A DNA stretch of 50,775 nucleotides from Bacillota bacterium (GCA_023392515.1 JAEVYX010000038.1:1-50775), one strand, 5' to 3'. Shown: positions 25,003 to 34,082, counted from the first letter of the stretch. Notes: a model not told the origin generated them from the sequence alone. Program-made: numbers and translations.

Positions 25003-26943
25003 ATGAAAATTACCTTGCAGGGAAACGTCCGGGAATTTGACAATGGGGTCACGCCTCTGGATGTGGCGGGGCAAATCAGCCAAGACCTGAAAAAATCGGC
25101 GCTTTGCGCCAGGCTGAACGGCGAGAAAATCATTGAATTGTGGCAGCCCCTTACGGAGGATTGCGATCTGGAGCTCATCACCTTTGAAAAGGATGAGGGA
25201 AAACGGGTCCTGCGCCATACGGCCTCCCACGTGCTGGCCCAGGCGGTAAAAACCCTTTTCCCCGATGCCAAGCTGGCCATCGGCCCCGCTATTGACAGCG
25301 GCTTCTATTATGATTTTGACGTAAAAGAGCCCTTTTCCCCGGAGGATTTGCAGCACCTGGAAAAGGAAATGGCCAAGATCATTAAGAAAAACGATCGGCT
25401 GGAGCGGTTCGAGCTGCCCCGCCCGGAAGCCATTGCCCTGATGGAAAGCCGGAATGAGCCCTATAAAGTAGAATTGATTCAGGATCTGCCGGAGGACGCG
25501 GTAATCTCCTTCTACCGCCAGGGCGATTTTGTGGACCTGTGCGCGGGGCCGCACTTGCCCTCCACCGGAAAAGTAAAGGCCGTAAAGCTCACCCAGGTAG
25601 CTGGGGCCTACTGGCGCGGCAGCGAGAAAAACAAAATGCTCCAGCGCATATACGGCACCGCCTTTGACTCAAAGGAAGCGTTGGAAGCCTACCTTGCAAA
25701 GCTGGAGGAAGCAAGAAAGCGCGACCACAACAAACTCGGCCGGGAACTGGAATATTTCACCACTGTGGACTATATCGGCCAGGGTCTGCCAATCCTCATG
25801 CCCAAGGGCACCAGGGTGATCCAGCTCCTCCAGCGCTTTGTGGAGGATGAGGAGCAGCGCCGGGGATACCTGCTCACCAAAACGCCCCTCATGGCCAAGC
25901 GGGATTTGTACAAGATTTCGGGCCACTGGGACCATTACCGGGAAGGCATGTTCATCATGGGTGATCCGGAAGCCGAAGGCGAAGTATTCGCCCTGCGCCC
26001 CATGACCTGCCCCTTCCAGTTCCAGGTATACCTGAACAAAACCCGCTCCTACCGCGACCTGCCCATGCGCCTGGCGGAAACCAGCACGCTTTTCCGCAAT
26101 GAGTCCTCCGGTGAAATGCACGGACTGATCCGGGTACGGCAGTTCACCATTTCAGAAGGCCATTTGGCCTGCACCCCCGAGCAGGTGGAGGATGAATTCC
26201 GCGGCTGCCTGGATTTGGCCAGATTCATGCTAAAAACCCTTGGCCTGGACGGGGATGTGAGCTACCGCTTCAGCAAGTGGGACCCCAAGAACCGTGAAAA
26301 ATATATCGGCGATCCCGCATCCTGGGAAAGCACGCAGGATTTGATGCGCCGCATCCTGGACCATATCGGCATCACCTATGTGGAAGCTGAGGGTGAAGCC
26401 GCCTTCTACGGCCCCAAGCTGGACATTCAAATCAAAAACGTCTGGGGCAAGGAAGACACCATGATCACCATCCAGATCGACTTCCAATTGGCGGAGCGTT
26501 TCGGGATGGAGTACACCGACAAGGACGGGCAGAAGAAATACCCTATCGTCATCCACCGTACCTCCATCGGCTGCTATGAGCGCACACTGGCCCTGCTCAT
26601 TGAAAAGTATGCCGGAGCCATGCCGCTGTGGCTCAGCCCCACCCAGGCCCGTATTTTGACCATTACCGAGCGGGCCGATGCCTGGGCGGAAGAGGTTAAG
26701 CAGGAGCTTTCAAAAGCCGGGCTCCGTGTGGAAACCGATGCCCGCAATGAAAAGATAGGCTTCAAGGTTCGGGAAGCGCAAATGGAGAAAATCCCCTATA
26801 TGCTGGTGATTGGCGACAAAGAGGTGGAGGATAAGACCCTCACCGTCCGCGACCGCAAGGGCGGCAACCTGGGCGCCATGAGCCTTGAGGAGATTACGAA
26901 AAAGCTGCTAATGGAAGTCGCCACAAAGCAAATCGATCTGTAA
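25003..26943 (+). CDS. thrS: Threonine-tRNA ligase
   Basis: Charges tRNA-Thr. The 646-residue class II synthetase has the usual length and domain order: an N-terminal TGS domain (1-60), the editing domain with RHTASHVLAQAV, the catalytic core with the zinc-site motif MTCPFQF, motif 2 near ETSTLFRNESSGEMHGLIRVRQF, and a C-terminal anticodon-binding domain (about 545-646). The start at 25003 is set by AAGGAGAGGAGAAGG directly upstream; a longer reading frame would run through the T-box terminator. Control is by the T-box leader. A strong terminator follows. Confidence 0.97.
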   Translation: MKITLQGNVREFDNGVTPLDVAGQISQDLKKSALCARLNGEKIIELWQPLTEDCDLELITFEKDEGKRVLRHTASHVLAQAVKTLFPDAKLAIGPAIDSGFYYDFDVKEPFSPEDLQHLEKEMAKIIKKNDRLERFELPRPEAIALMESRNEPYKVELIQDLPEDAVISFYRQGDFVDLCAGPHLPSTGKVKAVKLTQVAGAYWRGSEKNKMLQRIYGTAFDSKEALEAYLAKLEEARKRDHNKLGRELEYFTTVDYIGQGLPILMPKGTRVIQLLQRFVEDEEQRRGYLLTKTPLMAKRDLYKISGHWDHYREGMFIMGDPEAEGEVFALRPMTCPFQFQVYLNKTRSYRDLPMRLAETSTLFRNESSGEMHGLIRVRQFTISEGHLACTPEQVEDEFRGCLDLARFMLKTLGLDGDVSYRFSKWDPKNREKYIGDPASWESTQDLMRRILDHIGITYVEAEGEAAFYGPKLDIQIKNVWGKEDTMITIQIDFQLAERFGMEYTDKDGQKKYPIVIHRTSIGCYERTLALLIEKYAGAMPLWLSPTQARILTITERADAWAEEVKQELSKAGLRVETDARNEKIGFKVREAQMEKIPYMLVIGDKEVEDKTLTVRDRKGGNLGAMSLEEITKKLLMEVATKQIDL

Positions 26944-26980
26944 TGGCTAGGCAGCCCAATACGGCATGCCAAAATTGGAA

Positions 26981-27017
26981 GAAACGGTGCAGCCCTACCG
27001 CTGCGCCGTTTCTTTTT
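26981..27017 (+). terminator. Rho-independent terminator after thrS
   Basis: GAAACGGTGCAG (26981-26992) pairs with CTGCGCCGTTTC (27001-27012), with one G-T pair, followed by TTTTT. Confidence 0.85.
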
Positions 27018-27046
27018 GCATATATGAAATTCCAAGGCCCGGACAG

Positions 27047-27075
27047 TTGATGGAACGAACCATTTTGTTTATACT
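27047..27075 (+). promoter_or_regulatory. Promoter of the zinc-ribbon membrane protein gene
   Basis: TTGATG (27047-27052), a 17-bp spacer and TATACT (27070-27075), about 37 bp ahead of the start codon. Confidence 0.6.
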
Positions 27076-27111
27076 GAAGTTACCAATAAATTCATTTTGT
27101 AAGGTAATGCA

Positions 27112-27507
27112 ATGAAGAAGATCAACTCGCTGCATTTTGGCGCAAAGTTTCTAAAATGGATTCTTCTTTTCCTGATAGGCATTCCCCTTCTATGCGCCTT
27201 GCTGCGCCGATACATTGATACAATTCTGCTTTCCTGCATTCAAACCATCGCTTTTGCGCTGGGCGGTATACTGCTGCTGATTTTGTTCTTCCTCTGGTGG
27301 ATTGAATTTAAGCAGGACAAATTTCTGAATGATTATTATGCCGCAAACATGGATACGAAAAATGCCATGGGCAGCGGCCGGTACGAATGTCAGCATTGCG
27401 GCTACCTAGGCCTTTTAGAATCACACAAAACATGCCCCATCTGCAATACCCGGTTCAAGGCGGGCGGCGCGCCCCAGACCAGGCCATCCAAGTGGTACTT
27501 GCGGTAG
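27112..27507 (+). CDS. Small membrane protein with C-terminal zinc ribbon (unknown function)
   Basis: A 131-residue protein. Two hydrophobic helices (WILLFLIGIPLLCALL and TIAFALGGILLLILFFLWW) are followed by a soluble tail with two CxxC knuckles, CQHCG and CPIC, a rubredoxin/zinc-ribbon arrangement. I do not recognise a named family. It has its own promoter, with a modest TAAGG ribosome-binding site. The metal ribbon should face the cytoplasm if both ends are cytoplasmic (inference). It shows no clear link with the convergent LacI regulator. Confidence 0.7.
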   Translation: MKKINSLHFGAKFLKWILLFLIGIPLLCALLRRYIDTILLSCIQTIAFALGGILLLILFFLWWIEFKQDKFLNDYYAANMDTKNAMGSGRYECQHCGYLGLLESHKTCPICNTRFKAGGAPQTRPSKWYLR

Positions 27508-27580
27508 GACATCATTGTAATAAGCAGACTAAAGCGCATCAGATGACAATCAACGATACGGTGGCCCTGCATGGCTTGTT

Positions 27581-28624
27581 TTATGTTAATGGTCTCGGTG
27601 AAGCCGTTGTCCCCTCGTCATATACCTTCACCTGAATAATTTTTGTCTGTGGATCCACGCCCGGTGTTTTTATGCGATTGAGCAGCATCCGCACTGCGCT
27701 AAGCGCCACGTCTTCCCCCTCTGTGGCGTATATGCTGGTCAGGCGGGGTAAATACAGTATGCCCGAGTGAATATGGTCAAAGCTGATCAGCGAAACCTCC
27801 TCCGGAATGGACACCTTCAGCAAATTGAGTGCATTGAGTGCGTGGTAGGCAAGTTCATCACTGAAGGAAAAGACCGCTGTGTAATCAAGCGGCATCATGA
27901 TCTGATCATAGGAACCTTCCGCGATCGCTTCTTCCGACTGTTCCCATGGGACAACGCGCACACAATCAGAGGAAAGCCCCGCCTCAGAAAGTGCACGGGC
28001 CAGCCCTTTGCTCCGGTCAATTTCCGAACTGCTCGCCAGTACGCCGGCCAGCCGAAGAAACTTTTTATGCCCCAGTTCTATCAGGTGCCTGCCTGCCAGA
28101 TATCCGCCCATCTCGTCGTCACATCGCACGCAGTCTGCAGTAACCCCCTGAATCCATCTGTCAATCAACACAAAGGGCATATTGTGCTTTTGCATGTATT
28201 CAATGTGTTTGCTGTTGTTATGATACGGAAAATAAAGAATCCCATCAACCAGGTGGGATACGGCGATATGGATCAGCCGCTCACCAAGCTCTTCGTTAAG
28301 CTGCATGCACAAAACCATCATGTTATAGCCGGCTTTTCGGAGTTCTTCATCTATTTTGCTGAGCATGATGGTGAAATGCTGGTTGTGCAGGTCATTGACG
28401 ATTACCGCAACAATATGGCTTGTTCCGGACCGCAGCGTTGAGGCCAGAAGATTGGGTACATAGCCCAATCGCTTGGCACTGGCCAGAATTTTATCCTGGG
28501 TAGCCTTTGTAATTTTAGCGTCGTTTCGTAAAACCCGTGAGACGGTGTTCGCGGTAAAACCGCTGTCCCGCGCAACATCCTTTATCGTTATGCGCGAGCC
28601 CTTTCTGCTCTCGTTAAGCTTCAT
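27581..28624 (-). CDS. LacI/GalR-family transcriptional regulator
   Basis: A 347-residue repressor. The N-terminal helix-turn-helix (TIKDVARDSGFTANTVSRVLRND) is followed by the hinge (YVPNLLASTLRSG) and a periplasmic-binding-protein-like sensor domain. The start at 28624 is preceded by GAAGG, and the DNA-binding domain then begins near residue 12; a 46-residue in-frame extension upstream has no ribosome-binding site. It is divergent from the CUT1 transporter genes, whose promoter holds a TAACGTTA palindrome typical of LacI-family operators, so it probably represses that operon. The effector may be a nucleoside or ribosyl sugar, given the neighbouring hydrolase and ribokinase (inference). Confidence 0.92.
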   Translation of the reverse strand: MKLNESRKGSRITIKDVARDSGFTANTVSRVLRNDAKITKATQDKILASAKRLGYVPNLLASTLRSGTSHIVAVIVNDLHNQHFTIMLSKIDEELRKAGYNMMVLCMQLNEELGERLIHIAVSHLVDGILYFPYHNNSKHIEYMQKHNMPFVLIDRWIQGVTADCVRCDDEMGGYLAGRHLIELGHKKFLRLAGVLASSSEIDRSKGLARALSEAGLSSDCVRVVPWEQSEEAIAEGSYDQIMMPLDYTAVFSFSDELAYHALNALNLLKVSIPEEVSLISFDHIHSGILYLPRLTSIYATEGEDVALSAVRMLLNRIKTPGVDPQTKIIQVKVYDEGTTASPRPLT

Positions 28625-28746
28625 AGAGAACCTTCTTCCGTTGCTTCCATAGGTACTTCTGATTTGTTCTATAAGATTTCGGATTTTCCTCTTTGCTTTT
28701 CTAAATATGTGGTAATTAGTGAGGAGATTTTTCATCAATTTACGCA

Positions 28747-28784
28747 GACAAACTGTTGACAAACTGTTGGAATAACGTTAACAT
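28747..28784 (+). promoter_or_regulatory. Promoter and candidate LacI operator of the CUT1 transporter operon
   Basis: TTGACA (28756-28761), 17 bp, TAACAT (28779-28784). The CG-centred palindrome TAACGTTA (28773-28780) overlaps the -10, a place where a LacI-type repressor would block polymerase. A tandem repeat GACAAACTGTT (28747-28757 and 28758-28768) covers the -35. Confidence 0.6.
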
Positions 28785-28838
28785 ATACACAACAGGGCTA
28801 CGATTTGTTAAAAAGCCCAAAATTAGGAGGAGAGACTT

Positions 28839-30113
28839 ATGAAAAAGGCGTTGTCTCTTATTTTGGCTTTGATGCTCGTGATGGGGATCGTCCCCGCATT
28901 GGCAGCCGAAGCGCCGATCCACCTCACTTTCTGGACGTTCCAAGAGATTCACACCCAGTTCCTCCAAGGCCAGCTAGACCGCTGGAACGCTGACCCCAGC
29001 AAGCCGAAAATCGAAATTGAAATGCAAGTCTATCCCTACGAAGATATGCACAACAAACTCACCATCGCGCTGCAAACAGGTGAAGGCGTTCCTGATATCG
29101 TGGATATCGAGATCAACAAATTCGCCAACTATCTGGGCAGCGATATCCAGCTGGCGCCTCTCAACGAGTACATTGAGCCCATGAAAGAAAACCTCGTGAT
29201 GAGCCGTTTTGAAAACTATGCAAAAGATGGCAACTACTACGGAATCGACTACCATATCGGCGCCACGGTCATGTATTACAACACCGAACTCCTCCAGCAG
29301 GCCGGCATTGACTACAAGTCAATCAAGACCTGGGACGATTACCATGCCGCAGGCAAAAAGGTTCTCGAGGTCACCGGAAAGCCCATGACCTCCTTCGAAT
29401 CCTCCGATTGCTGGAACGTCTACCCCCTTGTCAACCAGCACGGCGGCGACTGGCTGACCCCTGATAACGAGGTCACCATGGACTCCCAGATCGTCATTGA
29501 TACCCTCACTTTCATGAAGAGCATGCTTGAAGATGGAACCGCGGTTCCGGCTCCGGGCGGCGGACATCACAAAGAAGAGTATTACGGCTGGATGAACGCA
29601 GGCGGCGCGGCTTCCGTCCTCATGCCCTTCTGGTACCTGGGACGGTTCAACAACTACATGCCTGATTTGAAGGGCAAAATGAAGGTTGCTCCGCTGCCCA
29701 CATGGGCGGACGGCGGCCACAAATCCGCGCAGATGGGCGGCACCGGCACTGCAGTGCCGAAGAAGGGATCCAACGTAGAAATAGCGAAGGAATTCCTCGC
29801 TTTTGCCAAACTGAGCTACGAGGGCAACATCCAATTGTGGACGCTGCTGGCTTTCGACCCGATCCGTATGGATGTATACGCGGCCAAAGAGCTGAAAGAG
29901 ACGAACCAATACTTTGAATACTTTGGAGACGACATCTTTGACGTGCTGTCTTCCGTGCTGGATGATATCCCCAACACGAACATCACCAACATGTTCCCGG
30001 CTGCGTCCGATATCGTCAAATCCCAAATGGCTTACGATCTGGTGGTTGGCATGGGTGACCCGGCACAGATCGCGAAGGATTGCGCAGAGGCTCTGCGTGA
30101 CCTGATCAAATAA
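28839..30113 (+). CDS. ABC transporter substrate-binding protein (extracellular family 1, CUT1)
   Basis: A 424-residue exported binding protein. The signal peptide is MKKALSLILALMLVMGIVPALA, again without a lipobox Cys. The mature domain starts EAPIHLTFWTFQEIHTQF and shows the family region PDIVDIEINKFANYLG. Such proteins bind oligosaccharides or glycosides and feed MalFG-type permeases. The start is preceded by AGGAGGAGAG. A terminator-like hairpin separates it from the permeases, consistent with higher expression of the binding protein. No ATPase is encoded nearby, so a shared MsmX-type ATPase is likely (inference). Ligand unknown. Confidence 0.9.
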   Translation: MKKALSLILALMLVMGIVPALAAEAPIHLTFWTFQEIHTQFLQGQLDRWNADPSKPKIEIEMQVYPYEDMHNKLTIALQTGEGVPDIVDIEINKFANYLGSDIQLAPLNEYIEPMKENLVMSRFENYAKDGNYYGIDYHIGATVMYYNTELLQQAGIDYKSIKTWDDYHAAGKKVLEVTGKPMTSFESSDCWNVYPLVNQHGGDWLTPDNEVTMDSQIVIDTLTFMKSMLEDGTAVPAPGGGHHKEEYYGWMNAGGAASVLMPFWYLGRFNNYMPDLKGKMKVAPLPTWADGGHKSAQMGGTGTAVPKKGSNVEIAKEFLAFAKLSYEGNIQLWTLLAFDPIRMDVYAAKELKETNQYFEYFGDDIFDVLSSVLDDIPNTNITNMFPAASDIVKSQMAYDLVVGMGDPAQIAKDCAEALRDLIK

Positions 30114-30142
30114 GCCAAGCATCACTGGCAGGGTATATTTAT

Positions 30143-30172
30143 GACCGGAGTGGTTAACCGCTCCGGTCTTTT
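30143..30172 (+). terminator. Intra-operon terminator/attenuator after the binding protein
   Basis: GACCGGAG (30143-30150) pairs with CTCCGGTC (30161-30168), with an internal GGTTAACC palindrome, followed by TTTT. Confidence 0.7.
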
Positions 30173-30195
30173 CAAAAGGCATGGAGGTGGGTGTT

Positions 30196-31119
30196 GTGAT
30201 CGGCAAATCTGTCGCAGCATTGAAAAAACGTCCAAACTTCAATTTGCTATGCAGCCCTAAGGTCGTACCGTATGTTTTCATACTTCCATTCGTCGTATAT
30301 TTTCTTCTGATCTACTTGTATCCTACCATTTCGACCTTCATCATGAGCTTTCAAAGCATTGAAGGGCCTACCACGTCAACCTTCATCGGGCTGAAAAATT
30401 ACGAGCGGTTGTTTCAGCGGAACTATATTCTCGCACTGGAAACTACCGCGCGCTACACCTTATGGGACCTGCTGATCCTGGTTCCGATTCCGCTTTTGTA
30501 TGCCGTGTTTCTGCATTCCGGCATTACCAAGGCGTCCAATTTCTTTAAGTCGTTGTTCTTCATACCGGCGCTCACCTCAATCATAGTGGCAGGCATCGTA
30601 TTCCGTCTGGCCTTTGGAAGCCTGGATAATGCGCTGGTAAACCGGTTGATGCTGCTATTGAACATGCAGCCAAAAGCATGGCTCATGCATGCCGACACCG
30701 GCAACTTTGTGCTGATTGTTCTAACGCTGTGGCGCTGGCTGGGCGTCAACATCGTTTACTATTACTCCGGGCTTAAGGCCATACCCATGGATTTATACGA
30801 GGCCGCAAGGATCGACGGAGCGAACGCTGTCTCCCAGTTTTTGCACGTAACAGTACCGGGAATCAAGCCCGTCATCATCTACGTGACCACACTGACCGTA
30901 CTTGGCGGCTTTTCCATGTTTACCGAGTCTGTAGCCCTGTGGGAGCAAAGCAATCCAGGCGGCATAGGCAGGACGATCGTCGGATACATGTACATGACCG
31001 GCATATCCAAAAGCAACATGGGTATGGCCTCGGCGGTGGGCCTGACACTGCTGGGAATGGTGCTAATCGTCAACCTGATCCAGCTTACCATGATGGGCTT
31101 TTTCAAAAAGGAGGATTGA
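30196..31119 (+). CDS. CUT1 sugar ABC transporter permease (MalF/UgpA type)
   Basis: A 307-residue membrane subunit with about six helices, the first being YVFILPFVVYFLLIYLYPTI. The EAA loop YEAARIDGANAVSQFLHVTVPG, which contacts the ATPase, marks it as a binding-protein-dependent permease. The GTG at 30196 is the best start, seven bases after GGAGGT; the ATG at 30181 overlaps that ribosome-binding site. It is followed five bases later by the partner permease. Confidence 0.92.
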   Translation: MIGKSVAALKKRPNFNLLCSPKVVPYVFILPFVVYFLLIYLYPTISTFIMSFQSIEGPTTSTFIGLKNYERLFQRNYILALETTARYTLWDLLILVPIPLLYAVFLHSGITKASNFFKSLFFIPALTSIIVAGIVFRLAFGSLDNALVNRLMLLLNMQPKAWLMHADTGNFVLIVLTLWRWLGVNIVYYYSGLKAIPMDLYEAARIDGANAVSQFLHVTVPGIKPVIIYVTTLTVLGGFSMFTESVALWEQSNPGGIGRTIVGYMYMTGISKSNMGMASAVGLTLLGMVLIVNLIQLTMMGFFKKED

Positions 31120-31124
31120 GCCTG

Positions 31125-31982
31125 ATGAAAAGCCGCAGCCGTACGATAAAGAAAAAAACCGTCTTTACCTTTCTGGCAACCGCCTTGATGGCCGTCACCG
31201 CAGCCATCGTCATGATGCCGTTTTACTTCATGTTCCTCAGTTCCCTCAAGCCCGGCGCTGAGATTCTCCGCACCGGCCTTAGCTTCAAGCTGGACCTGGG
31301 GGTTTCTTCCTTCTCCAACTATGCTTCGCTGATGACATACCGTAATGGCATCTACTGGTCATGGTATAAATCCAGCATTATCATTATGGTGCTGCAGACG
31401 GCGGTCGGCCTCTTTATGGGATCACTCGTTGGTTATGGCTTGGCGATGTATCGCTTCAAGGGACGGGGCACAGTATTCACCATTGTGCTCATTCTGATGA
31501 TGATACCGTTTGAGATCCTGCTGCTGCCCCTGTACCGCATGCTCATCCGCATCAAATTGACTGACAGCTATATCGGTGTGCTGCTTCCCTATCTGGTTCC
31601 TCCGTTTATGGTATTTTTCTTCCGGCAGTATGTGTCCGGACTGCCGCGGGAACTGCTGGAGGCCGGCCGCATTGATGGCTGCAACGATTATGGCGTTTTC
31701 TTTCGCATCATGCTTCCTATCATGATTCCGGCATTCGGAGCCATGACCATCCTCTCGTGCATGAACAGCTGGAACAACCTCCTCTGGCCATTGATTGTAT
31801 TAAGCTCAAACGAGAAATTCACCATCCCAATTGGCATGGGCACGACGATCACTCCCTATGGAAATGCCTATGATGTGCTGATGCCCGGAGCTGTGATGGC
31901 GGTCGTCCCCATTGTTTTGATCTACCTGTTCAGCCAAAGGTCATTTATGGCTGGCCTCACCGCCGGCAGCGTAAAGGGTTGA
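31125..31982 (+). CDS. CUT1 sugar ABC transporter permease (MalG/UgpE type)
   Basis: A 285-residue membrane subunit paired with the preceding permease. It has an N-terminal helix (FLATALMAVTAAIVMMPFYFMFLSS) and the EAA loop LEAGRIDGCNDYGVFFRIMLP. The ribosome-binding site AAAAAGGAGG lies over the end of the upstream gene. Downstream is a bidirectional terminator facing the convergent nucleoside hydrolase gene. Confidence 0.92.
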   Translation: MKSRSRTIKKKTVFTFLATALMAVTAAIVMMPFYFMFLSSLKPGAEILRTGLSFKLDLGVSSFSNYASLMTYRNGIYWSWYKSSIIIMVLQTAVGLFMGSLVGYGLAMYRFKGRGTVFTIVLILMMIPFEILLLPLYRMLIRIKLTDSYIGVLLPYLVPPFMVFFFRQYVSGLPRELLEAGRIDGCNDYGVFFRIMLPIMIPAFGAMTILSCMNSWNNLLWPLIVLSSNEKFTIPIGMGTTITPYGNAYDVLMPGAVMAVVPIVLIYLFSQRSFMAGLTAGSVKG

Positions 31983-32044
31983 CCGGAAACGGCCGGCGCG
32001 TTTTGGCCTGATTCATGGATATTTTCTGTATAAAAGCGCAACGC

Positions 32045-32083
32045 AAAAGCCGGGAAAATGATCATCATCTTCCCGGCTTTTTT
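32045..32083. terminator. Bidirectional terminator between permease and nucleoside hydrolase genes
   Basis: AAAAGCCGGGA (32045-32055) pairs perfectly with TCCCGGCTTTT (32071-32081). A- and T-runs on either side allow termination from both strands. Confidence 0.85.
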
Positions 32084-32095
32084 GTGTCTGTACCC

Positions 32096-33013
32096 TTATG
32101 CCTTGCAAAGCTTTTGATACATGTCTTTAAAAATTGCGTTGCGGTTCAGCCCCGTCACCACCCGGATCAAATGCCGTCGGGGATCACGGCCCCAGAAACA
32201 GTCGTCGGAGAGGCGGGGGCTGGGCTCCAGCACCGACGGTGCCCATTCGGAATTGATCATGAAGCCAATGGTAGCAACATCCCATATTTCCTTGGCCCAG
32301 GCGAAATGATCCTCGCTGTAGGCCATGAAAAGCTCGATCAGTGCGTCGCACAGCTCGTTTTTCCCGCCGATGTAGGCCTTCAATTCCGGCACCGTAGCCA
32401 ATAGGTGAGAGGCTACGCCCATGCAGGGCACCATCACAAAGGGCACGCCGCAATCCAGCAGAACGCGTACAGCGGGAACGTCCTGGTAGAGGTTGAACTC
32501 CCTGGTGTCGGGATAGGAAAGCACATGCCCGCCCAGCCAGACCACCACGATTTTCTTTACCAGCTCCGGCTGCATCAGGAGTGCGGATGCGATATTGGTA
32601 ATCGCGCCGATGGCCACCACATAAAGGGGATCGTTATCAGGCCGGGCCATGGCCCGGGCGATCAGGTTCCGGGCGGCAGGGCTATCCACAGGCGTTTCAG
32701 GCCCTAGCAGATAACTTTCCGAGCCTTTCAAAATAAAGCCATCGGGGGTGCGGCCCATTTTTAAGAGCAGCCGCACAATTTCATCATAGCTTTTCTCCAT
32801 GCCGTCCTTGGGGCCGGTGGAGCGGTGGTTAAAAAAGGGCGCCGCATAAATGGCTTCTACGCTCAGCCGCTCCGGAGACAAAAGGGCATAGGCCAGGGCG
32901 AACTGGTCGTCCACTTCATTATAGGTGTCGGTATCCAGCACCATGGAAAGCCTACCCTCGGGCAGTGTTAATTTCCGCAGCAGCTCCTCGGTTGACAGTT
33001 CGGGCCATATCAT
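32096..33013 (-). CDS. Inosine-uridine-preferring nucleoside hydrolase family protein
   Basis: A 305-residue hydrolase predicted to split ribonucleosides into base and ribose. The N-terminal metal site reads VLDTDTYNEVDDQFALAYAL, a variant of the usual DTDxGxDD with a longer loop. The motif IGAITNIASALLMQPELVKKIVVVWLGG follows, and a C-terminal Asp lies in EIWDVATIGF. No signal peptide is seen, so it should act in the cytoplasm. It is 24 bases downstream of ribokinase on the same strand, which would phosphorylate the released ribose. Specificity cannot be read directly. Confidence 0.9.
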   Translation of the reverse strand: MIWPELSTEELLRKLTLPEGRLSMVLDTDTYNEVDDQFALAYALLSPERLSVEAIYAAPFFNHRSTGPKDGMEKSYDEIVRLLLKMGRTPDGFILKGSESYLLGPETPVDSPAARNLIARAMARPDNDPLYVVAIGAITNIASALLMQPELVKKIVVVWLGGHVLSYPDTREFNLYQDVPAVRVLLDCGVPFVMVPCMGVASHLLATVPELKAYIGGKNELCDALIELFMAYSEDHFAWAKEIWDVATIGFMINSEWAPSVLEPSPRLSDDCFWGRDPRRHLIRVVTGLNRNAIFKDMYQKLCKA

Positions 33014-33037
33014 TCCGAAGTTCCTCCTGGTTTATGC

Positions 33038-33931
33038 TTACAGTATAACCTCATGAAGCCTGGGCATGGCTTGCTGCGCGCCCATGTGCATGACGGTAAC
33101 GGCGGCTGCCGCCTGGGCAAAAACAATAGCATCCTCCATGGTTTTTCCCTGGGATAACCGGGCGCATAAAGCTCCTAAAAAACTGTCTCCCGCCCCGGTA
33201 GTGTCCACAGCATCCAGCTTTTTGCACGGAAAATGGGTGCAGGAATCCGCTTTCACATACAGTGCTCCCTCTTCCCCCAGGGTGACGATCATGGTGCCTA
33301 GCCCTTTTTCCCGCATATAGGCCTGCAGGTTTTCGGCCGTCACGGCCCCGTTTCCCATCAGTTCAGCGGCTTCCTTTTCATTGGGCACCAGGCAGTCTAC
33401 CAGTTTCAGCGCATCGTCCGGCACCACGGCCACAGGAGATGGGTTCAAAATGGTATACACACCAAGGCTTTTGCAGATTTCAAGTGTCTTCCATACGGTA
33501 GCATGTGGCGTTTCCAACTGCATAACGCATATCTGTGCACCGCGGAGCAGGTCTTCATGGCGCTTCATCTGATCGTCATCTACGCCGGCATTTGCGCCGG
33601 GATAAACCACAATGTTGTTCTCCCCTTTGTCAGACACGCAAATAAAGGCCGTGCCCGTAGGGGAAACATCGTCCTCCTCCACGCCGTCCAATTGCACACC
33701 GGCAGTTTTCAGGGAAGAAAGCAGAGCCTGCCCATCGCCGTCACGCCCCACCCGGCCGATCATGGTTACATCCGCACCCAATAAAGCGGCAGCCACGGCC
33801 TGGTTGGCACCCTTCCCGCCAGGGTTGCGGGCAAACCCGGTTGATAAAATCGTTTCGCCTACTGCGGGAATATGGGGCACTCGGTAAACGATATCCATAT
33901 TCGCGCTTCCCAAGACGACTATTTTTCCCAT
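33038..33931 (-). CDS. rbsK: Ribokinase (PfkB family)
   Basis: Phosphorylates D-ribose to ribose-5-phosphate. The 297-residue protein starts MGKIVVLGSANMDIVYRV and has NPGGKGANQAVAAALLG (substrate-binding signature), LNPSP, and VDTTGAGDSFLGALCARL with the catalytic Asp and the ATP anion hole. It matches ribokinase better than fructokinase. The start at 33931 fits family N termini; an ATG 15 bases upstream (33946) is possible, and neither has a strong ribosome-binding site. It forms a two-gene unit with the nucleoside hydrolase. Confidence 0.92.
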   Translation of the reverse strand: MGKIVVLGSANMDIVYRVPHIPAVGETILSTGFARNPGGKGANQAVAAALLGADVTMIGRVGRDGDGQALLSSLKTAGVQLDGVEEDDVSPTGTAFICVSDKGENNIVVYPGANAGVDDDQMKRHEDLLRGAQICVMQLETPHATVWKTLEICKSLGVYTILNPSPVAVVPDDALKLVDCLVPNEKEAAELMGNGAVTAENLQAYMREKGLGTMIVTLGEEGALYVKADSCTHFPCKKLDAVDTTGAGDSFLGALCARLSQGKTMEDAIVFAQAAAAVTVMHMGAQQAMPRLHEVIL

Positions 33932-34026
33932 ACAAAACACGCTCATTTCGAATAGAAATTTCCAATGAAAACACTCAATAAAGGTTGTACATATGCAGCT
34001 ATCATCTATATCCTAAAAATGGGATT

Positions 34027-34082
34027 CCAAAGGGGCAATGCCCCTTTGGCAGGGTCTTTAGGGGCAGCGCCCCTAAACCCTG
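34027..34082. repeat. Palindromic intergenic repeat, family B, copy 1
   Basis: Two adjacent perfect hairpins. CCAAAGGGGC / GCCCCTTTGG spans 34027-34049. TTTAGGGGC / GCCCCTAAA spans 34057-34077, extended by CAGGG/CCCTG. The second hairpin overlaps the stop codon and last codons of the GNAT-isomerase gene and may end its transcript. A related set of hairpins occurs at 41423-41543. Confidence 0.7.

Noticed and set aside
28625..28762. N-terminal extension of the LacI regulator
   Set aside because: It would place 46 Arg/Lys-rich residues before the helix-turn-helix and run into the divergent promoter. The start at 28624 has a ribosome-binding site.
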